Shown here: positions 1 to 10,140 of the stretch, one piece after another
Position numbering within the stretch: the first letter of the stretch is position 1
Layout: the number at the start of each line of letters is the position of its first letter
NCBI GenBank assembly: GCA_024364805.1
Contig: CM044505.1
Location: 10,182,686 to 10,205,007 of the forward strand
Reading direction: 5' to 3'
Length of the DNA: 22,322 bases
Source: Euprymna scolopes
Lineage: Eukaryota; Mollusca; Cephalopoda; Sepiida; Sepiolidae
Program-made: the position numbers and the translations under genes
Notes under the pieces: generated by a model
The model's input: only the letters and a program-made list of their open reading frames with translations
What the model was told of the DNA's origin: nothing
Databases searched by the model: none

Positions 1-410
1 CCCCCCCCGCCACGGAGGTATCGGAGGGTGAAATCATTTTATCAAATCCCCAAATAAGTCTTGACCCTTCTGGGGTTTGGCCAAAGTAATTAAATTGTTG
101 GTCAGTAATGACCATAAGATTTGCTCGGCCTCGGTTTTGAGGGATAGGTATGTCCAAGTTTATTCATTAAAAAATATTTATCCTTTTGAGGTAAAACATG
201 ATTTTGAATCTGCAGTAGCAGAATTTACAGAAGAAGGAGGCCCCTTCTTCTGCCCTACATGTTCGGTCACCAATGATGAAACAGCACCTATGGTGTGTTG
301 CAACTCATGCGATAATTGGTATCATTTCGGTTGCATTGGGGTTGATCAGCAGGACACCATAGGTGAGTGAGTTTGTCTGAGTTGTACGGACAAAATGTCT
401 AAATAAATTC
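1..410 (+). mobile_element. 3' coding end of a BEL/Pao-like LTR element fossil, with a PHD finger
   Basis: The left half (about 60-200) resembles the domain that closes BEL/Pao integrase proteins (DUF5641): a WP-x-V-I-x-L start, a short beta-rich stretch, and the typical ending YPFEV (families usually read YPLEV). It is followed by a PHD zinc finger at about 251-385, with CPTC, then CNSC, then WYHFGC and a last CLSC pair. In known proteins this Cys4-His-Cys3 fold reads histone H3 tails; the spacing and the WYH core resemble the C-terminal PHD of TAF3. The piece is a broken fossil cut by the window edge, with a few breaks. The reading as BEL/Pao rests on short similarity, so a host gene that merely carries a PHD finger remains possible. 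Confidence 0.5.
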
Positions 411-445
411 TTGTATTCCATTTAATAATACAAGATTTTTTTTTT
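410..445 (+). other. Hairpin followed by a T run
   Basis: CTTGTATT (410-417) pairs perfectly with AATACAAG (427-434) across a 9-nt loop, and a run of T follows. It lies just behind the PHD-coding end. In an animal genome this is more likely chance or a 3'-UTR fold than a terminator. Confidence 0.3.
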
Positions 446-1300
446 GTACTAACGAACTGAGTAAATGACCCGTGTCGAAGTTGCTTTGACTAATTAAACC
501 CTTAACGAATGAGACAATTTTCTCATACAGTGTGCCAAATAATTGTCTCGGGTTTTAACGATTTAATTAAATGTACATAAAATCGTGTTTAATCTTTAGT
601 TGTGCATAATTAGTAAAACTAAGGCACGACTAATCTAAAATAAACTTGTTTATTTTCTTACAAAGATTTTTAATGAAAAAAAAACAGAATCAAAGTACTA
701 CACAGAATTGGAAAAAATAATATTAAAAAATTATTTTGTAAATACTTTTTATATGAATCTAAAAATATATTTGCTAAAAATAACCTCTTGATTGAAATTT
801 GTGAATAAATTAATTTTATGGCTTATCTTAATAATACAACAGATTTTTACGGTATTTTACGCTGACAGAACGTAGTAGCAAGTTCATGCAATAGTAAAAC
901 AGTTGTGGGGTATATGGTTAGAAAAAAAAAACGTACCGAGCGTATCTGCATCCCTCTTTGGGAAAGAAGAAGGAAAGGATGGCTAGCCCATTTATATACA
1001 TGAAGGGCATCTTGGGAAGGCAGGGCATGATGGGAGAAGCGATTTTTTTTTCCTGTCTCTTCCTTTCTTTTCTAGATAGGAGGATGTAAAAGCTGGGAAA
1101 ATTTCCCTGGAGGACACAAAAAAGAAACATCTTCTTTTGAAAAGTACTTTGTGTTGCTAACGTTCAGATTGTGCGGTGTGACATTGGTGGCGAGAGGTCA
1201 GGTGTGGTTGATTGGAAAAGAAGAGGGCAGAAACGTGCTGTTGTTGAGTGAGTGACTCACTCCTTCCCGAGCCCCAGAATCGAATCCTGATTGTAACCTT
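446..1300. other. Non-coding, AT-rich; possible LTR and leader remnant
   Basis: No convincing coding frame is visible. A TATA-like TTTATATA at about 990-998 is followed at 1171-1190 by TGACA and then TGGTGGCGAGAGG, which is laid out like an LTR end next to a primer-binding site. No matching second LTR or PPT was found, so this is only a suggestion. The - strand frame at 918-1130 is low-complexity and does not look like a protein. Confidence 0.25.
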
Positions 1301-1303
1301 AGA

Positions 1304-1505
1304 ACAGTAGCAGAAGCAAATAATCGTACATAATTAGTCATACAATTTTAGTAAACCCCCGTATGTACGATCAAAATCCGGCACGGCTAAATGTCCAATT
1401 CGGCTGCTGCTGATTTAAACAACTTTGCAACTATAAGGCAAACAGCAGAAGCAGTCAGTCATACAATGGTCGGAAATAATTTGGTTGTACATATTTAGTA
1501 AAACC
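1304..1505 (+). repeat. Imperfect direct repeat, two units
   Basis: Two related blocks, 1304-1355 and 1441-1505, share CAGAAGCA, AGTCATACAAT and TACATA-TTAGTAAA in similar but not identical order. A fainter relative with CATAATTAGTAAAAC lies near 605-620. The family is not recognised. Confidence 0.35.
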
Positions 1506-1619
1506 GATCCCAAGATAAATTGTTTTTTCACAATTGATTGATCAAAATCTTCCCCTGAATAGTAACAGGGAGAAGCAACGACAATGGGTTGTATCACGGC
1601 CACCAAGAGTAAGAAGAAG

Positions 1620-2940
1620 GCCTGTTAACTGAAAATGCATGCAGGCCATGTAGGTAAGATTTGTCAGACTGTCAGTACTATATGAGGGCTATTTGAAAAA
1701 GAGCAATAAAACATTTTTAAAAAGAAAAAGGAACACAGTTCGATTAATACTGAAACTGAACTTTATTCAATATAAAATATAAATATTATCTATGTAAAAT
1801 TAAGTAATTTTAAAGCAATATACAATTTAATACTGATAAAACTGAATTATGAAGTTAGGAAACAAAGAATTAAAAAACATATTACACACCAACGATGAAT
1901 AATTTTAAAAGTGAAAACCACTGATAAATAATTTTAAGAATGAAAAAAACGATAAAATACAAAAAATTGAAATCAAACAAATAATTTAAATACAAACAAG
2001 CAATAAAAGTTACTATTGCAGAAATATTTTTTTAAATTTAATTTAGAGAAAAATCACATGGGTTGAATGTTATTTTTTGGAACTTTAGAGATTATTCGGA
2101 CTAATGTTCTCATCTTGCATGTTTATTTCACAATGTTTTATCATCGAATCTTGACTTCTTTATAACATCCTTAGGCCGAAAATGATGTTCACATACGTAA
2201 AAACATAATTAAAGAAAACATTCATACCATAATGTAAACTATTGCTAAAATCTAAGAAAAGATAGTAAACAAACATTTACAATAATAATCACAGTGTAGT
2301 ATCTGTTCTGATGCTACACTTCATTTGTTATGTCCTCGGTCAGTTGGGGAGAAATCCTTCATGACCGAAACAATTTTTATTTTATTTTTGTTCCTATCCA
2401 GAGTGCCCTTTTTTGGGGAGCTAAATTTTCCCACATTAAAAACCGACCTTGTGTCTAACTGTGCCCTCGTGGGGAGGTAAGTAAATAAATTTTTAAAAAA
2501 TATTTTTAAAAAACATTCTCATGTGAAAATTATTTGTTTATAATTCTAAAAAGAAACAATCAATTTTAATATATAACGCTCAGTCACGGCTAATTTCATT
2601 AATAGCCACGAGGTGAATAATTTTCAAACTGACTTTAGAAAAAAATATAGAACTTTCAAATATTTGGACATACTCAATGAAAGGTTTTATTTATTATTAA
2701 AAAAAAAAAATTTCGCAATTATTCTCATGTAAAAATCATTTGTTTATAATTTTAAAACCTAAAACAAAATTAAATTAAATTTTCAACCTTCCTGATAGAC
2801 TTTTTAGCCTTATAAGAAAATAAACAGTTAAAGATATCAATATAATATTGGCTGTATTAGCAATAAATAGTATTGTTTCTTTAATTTATATTAACAATAT
2901 TATCAAACGTTATGAAAATACTTGAATACAATTCTAATTC
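1620..2940. other. AT-rich DNA without a recognisable gene
   Basis: The stretch is dominated by A/T runs with many stops in all frames. The only internal structure I see is a pair of about 43-bp direct repeats described separately and two short GTGCCC...GGGGAG blocks near 2401-2480. Confidence 0.5.
2514..2762 (+). repeat. Pair of about 43-bp direct repeats
   Basis: 2514-2556 and 2720-2762 share ATTCTCATGT, AAAAT, ATTTGTTTATAATT and a following A-rich stretch, 206 bp apart. Sequence between them is not repeated, so this is not a long tandem array. Confidence 0.5.
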
Positions 2941-2956
2941 AATACACGTTTAATTA

Positions 2957-3120
2957 TTAACAAATAACATTACTTGCTTTACTATATTTGGTTGGAATAA
3001 AATTTTCCCTTCTAATGGCATGTATCCAAATTGAGAAAGTTTAGGATAAGAAAATATATGTACTTTGGAGCCTTTTGGATAATTTCCCTGGCAATTTGTA
3101 ACAACGCAAGAATACACCAT
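2957..3120 (-). pseudogene. Broken THAP zinc-finger fragment
   Basis: From an ATG at 3120 the - strand reads MVYSCVVTNCQGNYPKG, then VHIFSYPK: the start of a THAP domain, a C2CH DNA-binding zinc finger found in animal regulators and in P-element-type transposases. The continuation WIHAIRRENFIPTKYSK, also typical THAP, lies in another frame, so about one base has been lost or gained near 3025-3035. The frame stops at 2957, just where the family's second zinc pair (C-x-x-H) should come, leaving about 55 of the usual 80-90 residues. No downstream exon or transposase domain is seen. It sits 60 bp behind the BEL/Pao reverse transcriptase on the same strand. I infer a relic of a host exon or DNA transposon; fusion to the retroelement is possible but unproven. 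Confidence 0.65.
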
Positions 3121-3177
3121 GTTAGACAGCAAACTGAAAACTAGGCGAAACTGCTGCTGATAGCCTAGATCATATGC

Positions 3178-4840
3178 CTACAAGTGAATCTGATAATGAC
3201 GTCGGTAGCCACGGTTGTATGCACTCAAAATCTGCGATAGTAACCCACGTTTAGTTTTGATATTATTATCTATGGGAGTAAGTTTAAAAGAATCTTGGCG
3301 AGGGGAATATTGATAACCCAACACCTTTTCATGGGTGGGAAGTGAAGAGATAATAGAACCATCTTCCAACATTTTACTTTGAAAGTTTGCGCAATTGGAA
3401 TTGCAGGACCAACGTTTGAACCCTGCTTCACTTGTCATGGACATTTTTATAAATTGAAAGTAAGGAATCATAGTCACAACTAGTGGTGACCAAATTGTCG
3501 ACATAAAATTTGTTAGAAATTGTATAAGAGACTAAATCAGTCTTATATTTTTCCGTATGGAATTTGAGAATAAAACTCCAAATAAAATGGCTGGCATTAA
3601 AACCAAATATTGTATATGAAGGTGTAGAATTTATCATCTACTTTCAGAAAAAAACAAAATCTATTCTTATCTTCAATAGATTTCGGGTGAATCTGTAGAA
3701 AGGCCTAAAGCAAATCGCCTAGAAGAACATAACTTTTTTTTTTTGAAGGCTAGTAATAAGTCTAATAGTTAAGCTGTTAAATTGACACGCCATTACATTT
3801 TAACAAGCGGTTGAAAACAGGGCAGATTTTTGTTCTTACACCCAGACCCTCCTTAATAACAGGTCTGTGGGGATCCAAATGTAATTCTCGTATGTTCCAG
3901 GTGGAGCCGAGAATGATTCAATTATTCCACAGTCTTCATGTTCTCTGAAAACTTGTAGATAGTCATCATACACACCCTTATTATTTAAGGATTCTGCTAA
4001 CGTCTGCATTATTTGCAGAGAGGGCACATAATTAGACACTACTTTAGGAAGTTTCTCAGAGTCCCACGGCAGCTCAATAAAATATTTTCCATCCTTGAGG
4101 ACGATAGATTTTTTAAAATTATTTTCTCTTCATCATGGGGAGATAACTTATTTTATCTCATCAATTCCAATGAAATCTAGAGAGAGAAAAACTACGAAAG
4201 ATTCATTAAAGAATGGCTGAAGTGCATCCGAAATAATATGTTTTCGCTGAGGAATAATTTCCTAGAAAATTTTATTTTTAATCAAGGAAGAATTAAGGAA
4301 TCTCGCCTTGAAACACGTCAATGCCTGATCATAATTTTCAGGGCTTATGTCAAGGTTGAAAACAAGGTCGAACACTTTGCCCAATAATTTAGATTTTTAT
4401 AAAAGCAGCTTGTCTGCTTTACCCACGTTTGACGAACAAAATTTGAATCTCTTAAGAAAGCTGCGAAATTCAAATTTACTCGATGAGGGGAAACAATTGA
4501 AATTAGGACATTCCAATTCCATTCTCATCGGTAGAGCTGTAGATTGCTTTAAACTAGATTCTCCTATGTCAGACTTTAATTAGCGTAGTTTATTTCTCAC
4601 GTCGGATACAAGCTGTGCTGATTCACAGCACAGCCTGTCTCTTTCCTCAATGGAAGATTTTAAAATCAGCCCAGTGACAAAAACATCTAAATCAGATAAC
4701 CATTTATTAATCTCCGAATAACTTAAATCAGGAGAGGCATTCTCAGCGGTGTTATCAACTAACCACTGTAATGTGCTGGTGACTTGATACCTTTTCTCTT
4801 CGATTCGGGCTACCATTTCCTCTGTAGCCATCATCAGCAT
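3178..4840 (-). mobile_element. BEL/Pao LTR element fossil: gag and reverse transcriptase
   Basis: On the - strand, gag-like sequence starts at 4840 (an N-terminal helix-rich segment, 4580-4840) and continues with the Pao gag pattern ending ISPENYDQAL near 4330. A segment typical of the region before the reverse transcriptase (FIELPWDSEKLP, then YDDYLQVFREHEDCGIIE) lies at 4110-3840. The reverse transcriptase core follows at about 3760-3178 with TIFGFNAS, ISNKFYVDNLVTT and TKRGLLSQI, the order seen in Pao-type polymerases. RNase H and integrase are not recognised downstream. The copy is clearly broken, with on the order of ten breaks, and old. LTRs were not identified with confidence. Confidence 0.85.
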
Positions 4841-5133
4841 TTAAAAATGGAGAAATTAATAACGAGCGAAAAAAAGGAACAAAAAATTTAAAAATAGACC
4901 AGAGATATGTTATCACAAATTGTGAGCGACATCCTCCGCGCAAATAAAGAGGAAGTAAAAAAATACTTAAATACCGAGGAAAAACGATTTTTCTTATTAA
5001 AATTCCACCGAACCAGTTAAAATGGTCGAAGGGAGAGTGGGTCTTCACATAAGACAGTAACAAAATTTGCGAATGCGCTAACAATGCCTTCCCACTAAGA
5101 AGGAAGGAAGAACAACAATCAAGAGAAGAGGAA
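4841..5133 (-). other. Probable untranslated leader of the BEL/Pao fossil
   Basis: This stretch lies directly upstream of the gag-like start on the - strand. The open frame through it lacks protein-like composition. A possible primer-binding site was looked for but none is convincing. The assignment as leader rests on position only. Confidence 0.3.
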
Positions 5134-5302
5134 ACACAACCACACAACCGTTATACTAATGGTGCAACTGTTTTCTCAAAGAATGCAATTCATATTTTTT
5201 CTCGACCGTATATGTCAATAATGGAAAAGAAATAAAAATGCAAAACAACATATATTATTTGGAATCTGAATCATTCAACAGCTGACATCAATATTAAATA
5301 AT
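5134..5302 (+). repeat. Repeat copy A (uninterrupted; empty site for the hAT-type insertion)
   Basis: This copy begins with ACACAACCACACAACC and runs through GTTATACT and a stretch containing AATGCAATTCATATTTTTT, CTCGACCGT and TATTATTTGGAATCTGAAT. Copy B (5785-5808 plus 13880-14040) matches it closely over its length, apart from a few indels, and is split by the hAT-type segment exactly after this GTTATACT octamer. The repeat could be part of an LTR of the neighbouring BEL/Pao fossil, because it lies just upstream of that element's leader, but I cannot show this. Confidence 0.85.
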
Positions 5303-5784
5303 GGTGTGCGTGTGCATATATCATGTGTATATATATTTCAGAGTGTTTATCTTGTGTGTATACATATTTTTCGAAGATGTGTTCAATGCTGTTGACATAT
5401 GACGGGATACATTTTAACAACGGGAGATACATTCATAACAGAGACTGACACATTTATATTCTCGGTGCGTTATGACGACTGTGATGATTATTATTATAAT
5501 ACAGAGCTGAGAGTCATTAGTTAATGATGATGGAAACGGGACATTTATTTCAAAATCTAACCTATTTGTTAATCATTATTTCTAAACTGCATTGTTCATA
5601 TCTAACTCTGACACAAATAATATTTAGTTATTTCTAAGAACAATGACAATCGTTCCGCATTCCTAGGATTTCAATATGTATTCGTTTTTAACTTTTCTTA
5701 TTGGGTTTGATTCAAACCTTTTTCAAATATCTTTTTCAAGCTTATCTAGTTTGCTCTTTTAATTATTCGGGTCTGTCCCTTTTT
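5303..5784. other. AT-rich spacer with TG/TA-rich tract
   Basis: The first 70 bp are rich in GTGTGT and ATATAT. The rest is AT-rich with no coding frame or known element that I can see. Confidence 0.4.
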
Positions 5785-5808
5785 ACACAACCACACAACC
5801 ATTATACT
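5785..5808 (+). repeat. Repeat copy B, left part, ending in target duplication ATTATACT
   Basis: ACACAACCACACAACC is identical to the start of copy A. The octamer at 5801-5808, ATTATACT, is the left target duplication. Its partner at 13880-13887 reads GTTATACT, as copy A does, giving 7 of 8 matches. Confidence 0.85.
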
Positions 5809-5982
5809 CAGGGTTGCGGAGTCGGAGTCGGAGTCGGAGGTTTTAGCTGTAGTCGGAGTCGGAGTCGGATTTCTAAAAGTACTGGGAGCTGTAGTCAGAG
5901 TTGGAGTCGGAATTTTTTATCCGACTCCAACTCCTTAAGTCCAATTTATTTTTTTACATGGATTTCCTGTTTGGTTTTACCA
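5809..5982 (+). repeat. Left end of the hAT-type element: TIR, GGAGTC array, hairpin
   Basis: After the 18-bp TIR the hexamer GGAGTC recurs several times up to about 5911. GAGTTGGAGTCGGA (5898-5911) pairs perfectly over 14 bases with TCCGACTCCAACTC (5920-5933), loop 8 nt. A + strand open frame here merely translates the hexamer as Gly-Val and Ser-Arg repeats and is not a gene. Confidence 0.8.
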
Positions 5983-6066
5983 GTTTTTTCTTTTTGTTTT
6001 TTACATTTTTAACCCAAACAAGGCACATTGCCACTTTGATGTGCTGGGACCTAAGTTGAAGGGGTA

Positions 6067-7500
6067 CTATGTAGAGAGTTTAGCAGCAAGATGCCTGTTC
6101 ACATTACACTTGAACTTCTGCATGTCAGTACAGTTGGGGAAGCAAGAACCCGGAAGAGAATTCCAAAGTCTAGCAGTTTTGGGGAAGAAACTAGAGTAGA
6201 AGGCTTTCTTACATCTAAAGATCTCTACTGTGTACTGGTGGGACTTCACTGCTTGTTGGATTTATCGGGAGTATTGTCGTTGAGGGAGTACAAGGGCTTG
6301 TAGCTCGTCAGAGTGTCCACCATTAAAATACTTGTAAAACTTGTTAAAAAATTTCATAGATGGGACAAGGGCGGAAGATTAGATGAAAGTTCAGGACCTA
6401 TTAGGTTGGTGACTCTCATTTGAACCCTGTCCAGGAGTGAGACTAATAGCAGATGCACCAGCCCAAATGTGACAGCAGTACTCCTTACATGGGTGAATGG
6501 TGGCTTTGTAGAGATACATGATACTTTCAGGCGTAAGTAACTTTCTATCATGGTAGAGAGAGCCCATCTTCTTTGCAGCAGCCTTGGCAATGATCTCGAT
6601 GTATCTATTCCAACTCATGTTCCCTGTGAACGTTAAGCCAAGGAGTTTAAAGGGGGTATCTTTAGCCATAGCTATTGGTGGTTTGTAAGTTTCATGTAAT
6701 TATTAAAAGAAACGAGCTTTGTCATGGTAGCGTTGAACGTTACCATCCATTTTTGGCCCCATTCTACTATAGACCGAAGGTCTTCTTCTAGGGTTTCTGC
6801 CATTACTTTAGATATGTGCTCATTAGTTTTCCCCACGTGCCTGCTATAGAGTGTGGTGTCGTCGGCAAATATATCCATCTCAGAGACAATTTTATCAGGT
6901 AAGTCATTTATGAATATTAGAAATAATAAAGTACCAAGGATCGATCCCTGAGGTACACCCACATTTATATCATATTATTTGGACGTACGCCTATCGAGGA
7001 TAACTTGAATTCTTCTCTCATTTAAAAAGGATTTAATTATGCTATTTGTCCAGTAATACTATGGGATTTTATTTTCATGAGAAGACTATCATGCCATACA
7101 CTATCAAAAGCCTTAGATATATCTAGGGCAGCTGCCTTCCCTTCTTCTGCCATATCCAGTGCTTGGTATATACGTTTGGCGATTACAGTTAGAATATCTG
7201 CAGTAAAATAGGCTTGTTTAAATACATATTAAGTGTCAGACAGAAGTTTAGCAGCTGTAAGGTGGAGCTTGATTAATTAAGGATTCAAATATTTTGGAGA
7301 AAGGAGGGAGGAGCCTAATTGGGTGAGAATTTAATGGGTCAGTTATTTTGCCAGAGTTTTTGTAAACTGGTACCACAGAAGCAGTTTTCCAGCAATCGGG
7401 AAAGCAAGATTCGTTAAGGCATTTGTTAAAGAGTTTAGAAAGAACTGGACCAACCTCAGTGGAGCATTTTTTTAATAGCACAGCCGGGATGAGATCAGGT
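6067..7500 (-). pseudogene. Reverse transcriptase of LINE copy A, broken
   Basis: The enzyme would copy the element RNA at the nicked chromosomal target. Visible blocks on the - strand, in order: an N-terminal part at 7481-7248 (SCFPDCWKTASVVPVYKNSG), motif B with GVPQGSILG and the catalytic FADDTTLY at 6962-6672, the thumb region with FKLLGLTFTGNMSWNRYIE at 6669-6391, and a conserved C-terminal segment with ARLWNSLPGSCFPNCTDMQK at 6249-6067. These lie in different frames and are separated by stops. The FADD catalytic pair is retained. Motif A is degraded and not clearly readable. Family membership (jockey/CR1 superfamily) rests on this C-terminal segment and on FINDLP. Confidence 0.85.
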
Positions 7501-8199
7501 CCACATGCTTTTGAGGTGTCTAGGTTTTGTATGATATGTACTTGAGAAGGGATGATGTTAGATCATCTTGTGTGGTTTCTTTCTGCCAAGAAAAATCAAG
7601 GAGGGGATGGTTTGCTGGATCCAAAGTAGAGTTTGAGGTAAACTGATGAGCAAGCTTTATCAGTTGCTGGGCAAACAACCTCATGATTGTGGGGTATTAT
7701 TGATTGCCTACACTATTTACTACACTATTATAGATTTTAATTTCTGCACTTCAATACGTTTCCTGTATATTCAGTCTTCTTCCTTCTTTCTTACAATTAC
7801 TCCTAGCTTCTATAAACTTTTTTCTGTTTGTACAGGACTTATGCTGGATGAATCTACGGTATGCATGTTGCCTCTGAGCAATGGCAGCGGCGCAAGTAGA
7901 AGTAAACCATTGGGGAGAGTAGGGTTTGCTATAGAACTTCCGTGTAGGACCATGTGCTTCGATTGCTGTTTTGAACCATTCAGTAGTCTTATTTTCACAC
8001 TATTTTGCAGGAAGAGAAAAGATATTTCTCCATGGGGCGTCTCTTCTAATGTGATCTCTAATGGCATCCCAGTCAGCCTTATTGTAGTACTTTGTCGTTT
8101 GGAGCAATGGCTCTTCAACTTGGAGTCAAGAGTTTAGAGTGATGTCCATCATTATCACAGCATGATCAGCATTCCTGAGTGGGCAATGAGTATTTGTTA

Positions 8200-8835
8200 C
8201 ATAATTCTCAGGAACTGTTGTCAGAAATAGATCTAGAAGTGAGACTAGCTGATCCTAACGATCTGGGAGATGGGTCGAGAATGTTACTATTTGTGTCAAG
8301 GAATGGGATATAGTAAGTTATAGATGACGCTACTAGCTGTATCAGTGCAGTTAGAGAACCCAAACCAATTTCTGTGGTGGGTGTTAAAGTCACCAATTAC
8401 ATGTATTTGAGCTGTAGTGTCAAGGGAGAGTGCTACAACTATTCTGTCAGAGACATGATTGATTATAGTACAGTCCTGGGTTGATGGAGAGTGATAAAGA
8501 AAATACAGGTAGCTAAGGCTATGTTGTAAAGTTTGCTTAAAGCACATGACTGCCTGGTCACCTGATTCTAGTTTAGATTCCCTAGACATAGAAAGGGTGA
8601 TACGAATATAGACTCCAAATCTGTGTATGTGTCTGTCAGAGTCTTTACAACAAATGGAAGATAAACAGACATGTTAAAGTGGTTTGATGGGATGGAGTAG
8701 TGCAAGTTAGTTTCACTTATTCACTTAGTGCTAAGATATCCGGGGAGTTTGCTAGGAGAAATGATTCGACATCATCAAAGTTAGCTCCAAGTCCACGGAT
8801 ATTTGTAAATGAAAGCCTCAAGGGAGGAGGCGAAT
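8200..8835 (-). pseudogene. APE-type endonuclease of LINE copy A, broken
   Basis: On the - strand the domain opens with SPPPLRLSFTNIRG (about 8835-8790), then DILALSETN with the conserved glutamate near 8715, and later HVIGDFNTHHRNW (about 8400), the motif holding the catalytic Asp and Asn. Such endonucleases nick DNA to prime reverse transcription. The second half is in a different frame (frame 8396-8208), and the final SDH-type motif is not clearly visible. LINE copy B has the same blocks with FTNICG, DILALSETN and GDFNVHHKNW. Confidence 0.8.
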
Positions 8836-8898
8836 TCTTTGAGTGTGTGTCTGGTTTGAACATTTTTTTTTTTTTTTTGATTAAGCTGTCATTTCATT

Positions 8899-9060
8899 TT
8901 ATTTCGTAGTTTCAGACCTAGAGTGAGGTGCTAGGCAAAATGGATGTGCATAGCCACCACCATGAATGAGTAGGCCATCAGCCGGCTCCTCATCTACAGG
9001 AATGTGGCCTCGGGAATGCCCACCAAAGATGAGTACAGGGCCCCTTTCCATGCACGACAT
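8899..9060 (-). CDS. Unrecognised 53-codon segment upstream of LINE A endonuclease
   Basis: From ATG at 9060 to TAA at 8899 the - strand encodes 53 residues including MERGPVLIFGGHSRGH, then DEEPADGLLIHGGGYAHPF. It is rich in Gly and His and looks like real protein. LINE copy B keeps a diverged counterpart at 10496-10660 (ERDPAAISGGLSQDH, then ANG and a later NEM block), so the segment belongs to the LINE family and was probably coding: either the end of ORF1 or an N-terminal extension of the endonuclease/RT protein. The frame upstream of the ATG stays open for a few codons (DVFSA), so the true start may be further 5'. No known domain is recognised. Confidence 0.5.
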   Translation of the reverse strand: MSCMERGPVLIFGGHSRGHIPVDEEPADGLLIHGGGYAHPFCLAPHSRSETTK

Positions 9061-9089
9061 TGCACTAAAAACATCCTGATATTATACAA

Positions 9090-10140
9090 TTGATGATAGA
9101 GCAGCCGCTCTTAGACCTACCAATTTTGTTAGGGGGACTTCCATAAAAAAAAGCTTTAAATCTATTAAAAAATTTTCCCACTCCTTAATCTGCCTTTAAC
9201 ATAGATATTACTAAAAAAATTAATTCATTTTATTGTATAATTTTATTCCATTTCTATATTCCGTGCTATCTACACACTTGAAGCTCTATTTTCCTAGATT
9301 TTTCTCACATGTCATCTTGTTTGTAATATATTAGTAATAGTTAGCAATACATGAAAATACATGAATAGAAAAATTGAAAATACGCATCTTTTTTCTAGTA
9401 TTCATCACCTTTGCTAAATGAGTTTGTATGTTTTAAATTATTTATACAGGAATCGAAAATTATACCGTTTCAATTAAATAAAATAAGGAAGTATTAAAAT
9501 CAAAGCACACATTTGGCTCTTAAGTCAGATACTCCCTCCCTCCCTCCCTCCCTCCCTCTTACTGCTCCCAAATAAATGCTAATATTTGCACCTCAATTCA
9601 TTCCATTAGCTAGACCAACGTGGGTCGCTTGAAGAACACCAAGTTAAGTACATCTATCATGTGGTGTGTAACCTCTTTATGTAGATCGAGTTCCATTATT
9701 TCTTTTGGGTTCTTTGCTTTATATTCCCTTACATATTCAAGTAATTATTATTAATATCCTATTCATTTATTTTAAAATAAATTAGTTGTTAGAGCAGATT
9801 GATTCTCTCACAGTACTTGAAAGATACAATTTCTTGTGAATATACGAGGGGAATCTATTTCTAATCCTACACTTATTCATGTAGAATAGAGAAAAACTTT
9901 AAAGTAAGATAATCACTATCCTCATTCATGCGGGGGCGCAAAAATACTTAGTGTAGAAACCAAGCGTATGGTTACCCCTCTCGTTGTAATGGACCCGTAG
10001 ATCTTGTCAGATCATCCATCTAAGAGAAAGAAAGCTGATAATAAAACTGGCGGAGGGAAGCCCCTCAGTCATGGTCGACAACCTTCCTTGAGCTGGTGAC
10101 TCGAACAAATTCCTGGTTTGTAAACCTAACTTGCTTAGGG
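9090..10140. other. Region between the two LINE copies; no gene seen
   Basis: AT-rich, with stops in all frames. It holds a (TCCC)n microsatellite at 9533-9558. It may contain LINE 5' sequences and residual hAT interior, but no match between its two sides was found by eye. No transposase motifs were seen. Confidence 0.4.
9533..9558 (+). repeat. (TCCC)n microsatellite
   Basis: Six perfect TCCC units, ending in TC. Confidence 0.9.

Larger units (their letters stand above)
5983..9085 (-). mobile_element. LINE copy A (jockey/CR1-type non-LTR retrotransposon), decayed
   Basis: On the - strand this reads 5' to 3': an unrecognised coding segment (9060-8899), an APE-type endonuclease (about 8830-8200), a linker, a reverse transcriptase (about 7500-6390), the C-terminal segment with ARLWNSLPGSCFP (6249-6067), and an A-rich tail (T-rich on + at 5983-6009). 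The nearly full length and intact 3' tail argue for a genuine insertion. Many stops and frame changes interrupt the coding region, so it is dead. It is the same family as LINE copy B but clearly diverged. The 5' end is not precisely defined and I could not find the target duplication. Confidence 0.85.

Noticed and set aside
918-1130. 70-codon - strand frame
   Set aside because: Phe/Lys-rich with no domain; it lies in an LTR-like non-coding stretch.
1265-1290. AATCGAATCC as a tRNA B box
   Set aside because: No A box or acceptor stem at the right spacing upstream.
1679-1703. TATATGAGGGCTATTTGAAA, similar to some mariner ends
   Set aside because: No matching inverted partner and no transposase nearby.
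4347-4583. 78-codon + strand frame
   Set aside because: It is antisense to the BEL/Pao gag, whose - strand motifs are much better supported.
4755-5147. 130-codon - strand frame
   Set aside because: Low-complexity, hydrophobic, and located in the probable leader of the BEL/Pao fossil; no domain is visible.
5150-5165. TAGTATAACGG on the - strand as a tRNA-derived SINE promoter
   Set aside because: No B box at the expected distance and no SINE-like tail.
5701-6012. Open + strand frame rich in Gly-Val and Ser-Arg
   Set aside because: It is the translation of the GGAGTC array and T-rich DNA at the hAT end.
7646-8137. 163-codon + strand frame
   Set aside because: Antisense to LINE copy A; the opposite strand carries the expected linker between endonuclease and RT.
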